Shown: positions 57,329 through 64,000 of the stretch, one piece after another | Layout of the letters: each line of letters opens with the position of its first letter | How positions within the stretch are numbered: position 1 is the stretch's first letter | Origin: Gyrodactylus bullatarudis | Lineage: Eukaryota > Platyhelminthes > Monogenea > Gyrodactylidea > Gyrodactylidae | Direction: 5' to 3' | Length of the DNA: 64,000 bases | NCBI GenBank assembly: GCA_012064415.1 | Contig: SSNU01000208.1 | Location: forward strand, 711,725 to 775,724 | The notes under the pieces: generated by a model | Database searches by the model: none | Told to the model about the DNA's origin: nothing | The model's input: only the letters and a program-made list of their open reading frames with translations | Position numbers and translations under genes: made by a program

Positions 57329-59223
57329 AGATTAATCTTGTAGATAACTAAAGACTTTTTCGGCATGTTAAAGAGAAATAACCCATTAAAATTAGTAAAT
57401 ATGTTTTTTTTCTATTGTACAGAAATTATGCCAAAATTTTCCAATCAAGAGTAGTTTGAATAGAGCGGGAGGGAGGGGAGCGAGGAACACGGGAAAAAGG
57501 AAGTGAAAATTTCCATGATTCTCCGAGAAGAAGGAGAGAACCCCGTTCTTGTCTTGGGGAAGGAGCCAAGTCACACATCTTACACGTGTTTTACAAACTT
57601 TTTTATTAATTTTCCCTATGGAAGCAAAACAGGGTATAATAATTATTATTTTCAAAATAATACTCTATGCGAATCAAAGAACTCGAATTTCCTTTTTACT
57701 GCCTGAAAATAAGCTATTTATCGATGTTTGGCTTATATAACAGGTATTAGAATAAACCTAGTGTAAGCCTGTTTGTGGGTGAAAACTTTAACATATATAT
57801 CCCTGCTCACAATGGAATAAAATATTTATTTTATGTACAAATTTATTACAATGTGTGAGTTGATTCTCTGACAAGATTAGATAAACACCTGTACACTCAA
57901 TTTCAAGTTTATAATTTTGATACATTTTTCTCACTCTTCTTATTCGTTTGGCATGAAATTACTCTCGGTTGAATATTCTCAAAGAGATCTAAAGTCTCTG
58001 ATAATAACTCGCATTAATACGCTGATTACGAATCTTCAGTTGTTTTAATGCAATTACGTTTTATCCATGATGCTGGGAAGTAGGTTTTCAAATGGACGTT
58101 TTAAACAAAAATTTGAAATAAATCAACTTTCTTTTTTTGAATTAGAATAGAACGAGTTTGAGGAATGATAGAGTTCTCTGCATATTCCCTATCGAATGGG
58201 TGGTAAGCCAGCTATTTTCCAAAGTTAAATTCAAGAGCCAGGAGCTGTATTAGAGAAGGTTTTCTAATAAAAAAGGGTAATTCTAACTTGCTTGTTCATG
58301 TTGAAAGAAGCAGATTTATCATCTCTCTTGTTCACATTTATTTTTAATATTGAACTAAACGTCAATTAAAAACAGAACTCCTTCTTCTGTTTGTTATTAT
58401 TATAATTTTATTTTATCAGAGTTTAAGTAACCAGGTAGCTCAAATGTTTACATTTCTGATTAAAAAAAAAGAGAGAAATATTCAAACCACAGTCCAGAAG
58501 AGAAGAGAAATTCTTTTTAATAAAAATATCTACACACACACACACAACATAAGACTCACAAGGAGTAAAGAGAGATAAAATTTCAACTTTACCCGAGTAA
58601 GCAATGACTACTTGCTCAGATAAAAATGTGCAGATGTTTTGTATACTATACAACTTAAAGGAACAAATGGATCTCTTCCCCTCACTCTGCTCAACCATCA
58701 CCACCACCCCTCTGTTGTATTTAAATATTATATTATATTCTTCTCTTAACTCAGTGAGGAGAGTTGATGTTGGGAAACTATGTTGAGCAGGTGAAGGAGA
58801 GATTCCAATCCTTGAGGTCTCACTGCACTGAAACGAGAAAGAGTAAGGAGATTATATAGATGGATATTCATAAAATGTGGATAAGATGACATCTGAGTTC
58901 GATTATAGTGATGAGTTTGTATCAAAATACAAAACAAAGATACAGACAATCTGTAATTTGTGTACTAAATGTATTAGACAGAGAAAGATAGAGTAAAAAG
59001 GGTTGCTTCTTTTTTTTTCAAATATACTTTTTATTTGTTCATTTTTTTGTTCTGTAATAAGAACTCTTTTCTAGGCATTTAAAAAAAACAAGGGATAGAT
59101 CTTATTTTTTCTTTCTTTCATTTAACAATATATAGAGGGTCATGACGTAAAAAAAACAGAAAATTTATTAATAATAAAGAATAGGTTCAACTATAGGAAG
59201 GAAGGTAGAGGAAGAGATAAACT

Positions 59224-60623
59224 TTATCCAAGATTCTGTTTAACTGGGAAATTAGTTGGATTATGTTGGTTATAATAGGATCCGTTGATTAGGTTAGAAT
59301 TATTATTGGTCGGGTAGCCGTTATTAGACGAAGTACCATTGCTAGTTCCCGAATAGAAGGAACCATTTGTTGAGGAATTATTGACAAAGTAGTTGTAGAC
59401 ACAACTGGGATCTGTGTAAAAGTAGCCAGAGTGTAGTTCGTCCATTTTCTTGTTTGACGGGTCACTGGAGTCAAGCCAAAAGTCTGATTTTGTAGGACTG
59501 CTACACTCGAATGGAGGCTCCAACTTGAGACTATCATGGCCATTGTAAACTTGATTCATGAGGGCCTGAAGACTTGGACGTAGGTTGGGTGGAGTACCAG
59601 AGGTTGACATTTCTGTCTCCTCCAATGTTCCCACTAATGAAGGGGATGTTGTTGATTGACTTTCATTCTGTGGCCCACTTCCAGAAGTCATGGAACTGAC
59701 GCTCATCAAATTCGTAGAGTTGAGTAGATTCTGGTGAAGGTTGGTTGTCTGATTTGGCGATGAACCTGAGGTATCTGATCTGTCTAGGGATTGTTTATAA
59801 TAAATATTATTGTGTTCTGTGTAGTAAGAATTCTGAAAGGGATTCGTTTGATGGTATCCATCATAACTGGGTGTTGAAGGTACTGTTGTAGATACTGAAT
59901 TAACTGTTGTTGGCACTGACACTGTCATCTGATGATCACTTCCGTTAACTTTGATGGTGGAGGACGATGAAACTGTAGGTTTACTATTATTTGTTTGAGG
60001 ATTATTCGGTGGGCATAACGAAGAAGGTGTTTCATTTGCAACCTGGGCTGTCGACTCAAGATAGGACTTCATGTCGCTATCACGTTTCTGTCCAATCAAC
60101 TGCAAGTGATTTATAAGTCTCCTCTTAAAGTCTTCAATATAATTCGGGACGTTTATATTTGAGGTATTGGCATTCATCGGCAAATCTGATTGAGTCGATA
60201 TGAACCGGGAAACTTCCGTAAGACATTCATGGAAGCCGAGTCTTCGATTTTCTGCTGCCCTTGTCTCTGCCATAAGAACGTAGCCTTCTTGATGAAGACG
60301 TCGAAGGAAATCGACAGTGATTTGGAGTATTTCTGCCTTTTCCAGTTTTGCTGAATTCTGTTTGTTACACGCGTCAGGAACGAGTCTCTTTAAATCACTT
60401 AAACTCGTATTAATCCTGTCCCGACGACGTTTCTCGATGATCTATCATAGAGGAAGGAGGTTTAGATATAAGTTTGAAATTCAAAATGTGTGAAGTATGA
60501 TATAGGACTTACACCTCGACGTTTCTTCCTGTCAGAAGAACAAAAGTTTGAGTAAGGAGAGCCGAGTTGGTCATCAAAAAAGTCATCCTCTTCAACTGTA
60601 TCACACTTTAATCCACGTTTCAT
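59224..60623 (-). CDS. Hey: Hey: hairy/E(spl)-related bHLH-Orange transcriptional repressor
   Basis: A Notch-responsive repressor. Two exons (60513-60623 and 59224-60441, 71-bp intron) give 442 residues. The intron splits the basic region exactly as KKRRG then IIEKRRRDRINTSLSDLKRL, followed by helix 2 (SAKLEKAEILQITVDFLRRL). Glycine rather than proline in the basic region is the Hey signature that separates it from Hes/hairy. The Orange domain follows (RLGFHECLTEVSRFI ... RLINHLQLIG). The C-terminal 270 residues are Ser/Thr/Asn-rich low complexity. The usual YRPW motif near the C-terminus of Hey proteins is not visible; the protein ends FPVKQNLG. A Su(H)-like site lies next to the ATG. Confidence 0.95.
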
Positions 60624-63600
60624 ATTTCCCACAATATTATGCTCTGATTACAGTTAGAATGGTAAATGTTAACGAATTATTCGTTTGATCTGATCACAAT
60701 TTTCCAAGTTGCCGGCGATTATTTTATATGAAAATTTATGAATCTCCCCTCTGATTGGTTAGGATATTCTCCTCTTTTCTTATTGGCCAAAAATACTTTA
60801 TGCGAATATATCGATGTACACACGCGTAGTATACAAATATAGCTGCGGATATATTGTGTATAATAATAAAACTGAAGAGGGGAGGGAGAGAGAGGGCGCT
60901 GGAATTGATTATGTTGTTTGCTGGGTTAGGGAGAACGCATCTTTAACGCCTAGTTACTCCCTTTCTTACTCATTCTTTTCTCTTGACAGATTTTGAAAGT
61001 TTCCTCATCTAAGGTGAGAAACCATGGAGGAGAATGAGGTGCCAATGGAAGATGACACAATAAATCAGTTCAGATATTGTACCTCTTTTGTCTGAGTTGA
61101 GCTGATAGAAAAATTCCATGTGTCAAATTTCTTCCTTTTTCTTTATTATTATTTTTTATTACAAGGTAATAATAACTCGGTGATTAGATAAGGATCTCAA
61201 CCTCTTTATCATATTCTTAGCCTCTTATAAAACTAATTAGTTACCAAAGACAAAATCTTGGATCGAAATTAATTTCTTGATAGTCATTGATTATTAGTCA
61301 AGCATGTATATCAAATTTAGTTTCTTGAGCAAGTGTAATTTGTTTAATTTTACTGTCACCAAATTATTTACCAAGGAATTTAAAAAATATTATTAAAATC
61401 ACTTCCCTATTTTTCAGATCTGTTTTTGAGAAAGGGGGGGGGTCAAATAATTCCCTTTCCATGAAAAAAAACCTTTTATTACAAACTGATTATGAATGAG
61501 CGTAGTAAAACAAATAATACCCCCATGATTTATGTGTTTATTTCGAGCTCCATTAGGAGTAGTATGAAAAAATTGAATTATCCCTCCTTTTTTTAAGAAT
61601 AAATGTACCAGAACAAGTTGTTCTTCTGACAGATTCATTCATGAGACATAATTTATGACACAATAGAATCACTTTGAGAAACAATTCACAATGTACTATG
61701 CAGTAGTGTAAACTATAATCGTTCTTGTTTCTCTTCTAATTACTTTATAATTGAGAGTGTAACATCTGGAATAGAGAGAGAGAATTTAATTTATGAGATG
61801 AAAGCCTCGAAAGATGGCTGTCTCATTTTCTATGACAGCCTGTATTTTTTTTCAAAGCCCATTCGAAATTATTTAATCTGTTCTAGGTTACTCTTGAGAT
61901 CAAAACCAAAATTATTCGAGTCTCACTACCAGATAAATTGTTGAAATAAATCTGAAGAAAGTGGCCCATTTTCGAAATTCTTAAATTTGTGTCTGTTTTT
62001 GAATTTTTCATTTTATTATATATTATCACTTGATAGGGTACGGTGAAATTTTCAACCTCACTTTTGTACCAACTTTTCTGATAGAATAATCAATTCAAAG
62101 TAGTTTTTTGTATTGAAGAATGTGTCGAAAATGATTCACCATTATGTCATTCAGTTTTAAAAATCCAGAGTTTTTCAAATACCCGCTCAATTTTCAATGA
62201 ATTTTTACTACTCAATCATTAGAATCCGGAATAATTTGGCCAACTGATGAATTTCTTAAGTTTTATCTTCAAAAATAATAATCTTATCATAAAGAATACC
62301 TGTTTCTATATCATGTTTGTTGGATATTGTGGGAAAGATGGGCATGGAAGATGACTTTCACGCTTTAAAAATATGCAGAACATGATCTGAGTACTAAATT
62401 ATATCAGAAATGTAAGTTTTAGAGCACAGCTCAATTTTTAAAGCTATCAACATTACAATTCTCGAACAGATTTTAGTAATAAACAGATAGAGAGGATTTT
62501 ATTCATGTGAAAATCTATTCTCTCAGAACTATCTGAGAACAAGGGTAGAAATTCTCAAAAAAGTCGAGGGGGTTAATACTTAACACGGGGTGGAATAATA
62601 TTAGATTCATATAAGGTAGGTTCTGTACCCACTAAGCCATCCTGATACTTAAAATACTTGTATATTCGGTTAAATATGCTACTAAGAAGTTGAGCAGTTC
62701 TCTAATGTAAGTACTTCCATAGTCTATCATCCAGTTAATAAATAATTCATTAATAATGTCATATATGGGTAGCGTCGGGAATATTTCTAAATTCACTCAT
62801 TTTAGATTCAATTTCCTTTTTCTCATAACCCCTTGCCAGTGTTTTAATTGGAAAGGAATAAATTTTTATCATTAAAGAGTACCCTTTATCCTTGATACAA
62901 CTTATGGTTGAAGTTTACTTTTTATGTCTTCAAGGTGGAAACTTGATTGAAAAAATCTTCCCCTACCCTCTTAACTTTATGAACAGGTCATAAGGGGGTT
63001 CTTTTGGGGGAAGAGTCCTATCCAACTATCCCTACAGTAATTCTCTATCCTAACGACCTGGTTTCTTACGTCCCCCTCTCCAACCCCTCATCTTATTTTT
63101 ATGACTTCATATTTGAACAATCGTGATTATGATGCTATACTTAGTTGCTTGATTTGATCTGTTTCTTTCTTTTGTTAGTTTTATTAGGGGGAAAATCATA
63201 GAAAAGCACCTGTCTAATAAAATGTAGCATCAGCCCGGTGGTCAGGTCGTCCAGTTTTACCCAAAACTGACTTAAAGTGGTTTACACTAACAAGTTTTAT
63301 TAAGAACGTCAACGTTGACTCAGAAATTAATCGCAAAACATTAATACTCTTGAAATATCTTGACATATCTGAGAGTCAAATTTCGATTTCTTGGTATTCT
63401 TTTGCTGCTTGAAAATGACTTAAATCTGTTGGCTCTTCCTTCAAGAATTTAATGGTAAAAATTTAATCCCTCCGAAGTTTAGGCTTTTCAACAACCTATC
63501 TTCAAGGGTAAGGATTCTTTACTAAAGAGCGACTGTCTAGTCCTAATTGGTACATTTAAAATAGGGTTTGAGAAACCAAAAAATAAATTAGAATCTATCG

Positions 63601-64000
63601 AACGACTCTATCAAAAAGATTTAAATCTATAAATTACTTTTAATCAACAAATATTCAAGTATTTTAAAGAATCTTGGTGTCTACTTTTACGATTTGAAAA
63701 TAAAACGCACATTTTTTAAATTTTAATCCTTTAGATGATAATTTTTTTTCAAATTAGTTTTTTTCTGATCAATACAAAATTTGAGCTCAAAATACAAAAA
63801 AAATGTAAATTCGATTGCACTGATTACGAATCTACAGTTATTTCAACGCAATTACAATTTAAGTCCAGGAGTTACTTCGATCAGAAATTAGGCCAGTTAT
63901 TTATCCAAAAATAGGCTATCCTGAAAGCTTTAGAGTTCAGGCGATTGTATATTTTAATTTTTACGAGCATGATTGCTCGATAAAAGGGATCTATGAAAAA
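60624..64000. other. Hey upstream region and gene-free end of the window
   Basis: 3.4 kb with no convincing coding frame. It contains the presumed Hey promoter, a G8-type run near 61434-61441, scattered A/T tracts and a dispersed ~35-bp repeat at 63820-63853. No transposon ends are recognised. Confidence 0.5.
60626..60632 (-). promoter_or_regulatory. Su(H)/CSL-type site adjacent to the Hey start codon
   Basis: GTGGGAA on the coding strand, in context T-GTGGGAA-A, fits the high-affinity Su(H)/CSL consensus YGTGRGAA. It ends 2 nt before the ATG, so it is in the 5' leader. Another T-GTGGGAA-A on the plus strand lies near 62330. Function is inferred from Hey being a known Notch target. Confidence 0.4.

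Larger units (their letters stand above)
55501..59223. other. Intergenic region between the LINE and Hey, plus the Hey 3' UTR
   Basis: Besides the MITE and a doubtful frame at 56816-57328, I see no gene. The 58.4-59.2 kb part is probably the Hey 3' UTR (poly-A/T tracts, AATAAA-like signals on the minus strand). A ~35-bp repeat at 58022-58055 recurs in direct orientation at 63820-63853. Confidence 0.5.

Noticed and set aside
1..64000. tRNA, rRNA, CRISPR or prokaryotic operon features
   Set aside because: None is recognisable; the gene structure is eukaryotic throughout.

Overview
This is a window of animal (metazoan) nuclear DNA: AT-rich, with spliced genes, GT-AG introns and degenerate transposons. 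It has no operons, RBSs or CRISPR arrays. Twelve conserved or clearly coding genes and several lineage-specific ones can be reconstructed. The species cannot be named. A PACRG gene points to an organism with cilia or flagella. Many introns are only 24-34 nt (24, 28, 28, 29, 30, 31, 32, 32, 34), alongside ordinary ones of 53-120 nt and long ones of 0.25-2.6 kb. Such tiny introns are known in dicyemids and flatworms, among others, so a compact-intron invertebrate is my best guess (inference).

Layout. 0-9.6 kb: a STAR/KH RNA-binding protein (-), PANK4 (+), a divergent TEAD/Scalloped factor (-) and PACRG (+). 11.9-29.6 kb: propionyl-CoA carboxylase beta (+), a SMG1-type PIKK (-) whose reading frame splices in phase onto an upstream ankyrin-repeat module, an XK-related membrane protein (+) and a TMTC-type TPR protein (-). 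29.8-39.1 kb: a small secreted protein with a 24-nt intron, a ~1,090-residue protein I do not recognise, and two small secreted cysteine-rich proteins. 39.7-49.9 kb: an 11-exon DENND6 gene (-). Its four long introns hold, in genomic order, a Penelope-like (PLE) GIY-YIG cassette, a decayed piggyBac, a second PLE GIY-YIG cassette, and an opposite-strand nested gene for a two-domain cysteine-rich secreted protein. 50-64 kb: mostly non-coding, with LINE remnants, a perfect-ended piggyBac MITE and a Hey bHLH-Orange repressor (-).

Gene pairs are often head-to-head with short shared upstream regions (KH/PANK4, TEAD/PACRG, ANK-SMG1/XKR, TMTC/secreted). Several pathways are represented: Hippo (TEAD), Notch (Hey, with a Su(H)-like site beside its ATG), nonsense-mediated decay (SMG1), CoA metabolism (PANK4), propionate catabolism (PCCB) and Rab regulation (DENND6).

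Most notable discovery: eight hammerhead-ribozyme-like motifs in PLE-related arms. All keep the catalytic core (CTGANGA and GAA) and self-complementary stem I arms that covary between families. Stem III is a short palindrome, and stem II is replaced by an essentially unpaired 8-nt linker in every copy. In two different PLE families, oppositely oriented hammerheads flank an intact GIY-YIG domain that begins at the same linker residue (KGD) and has no reverse transcriptase.
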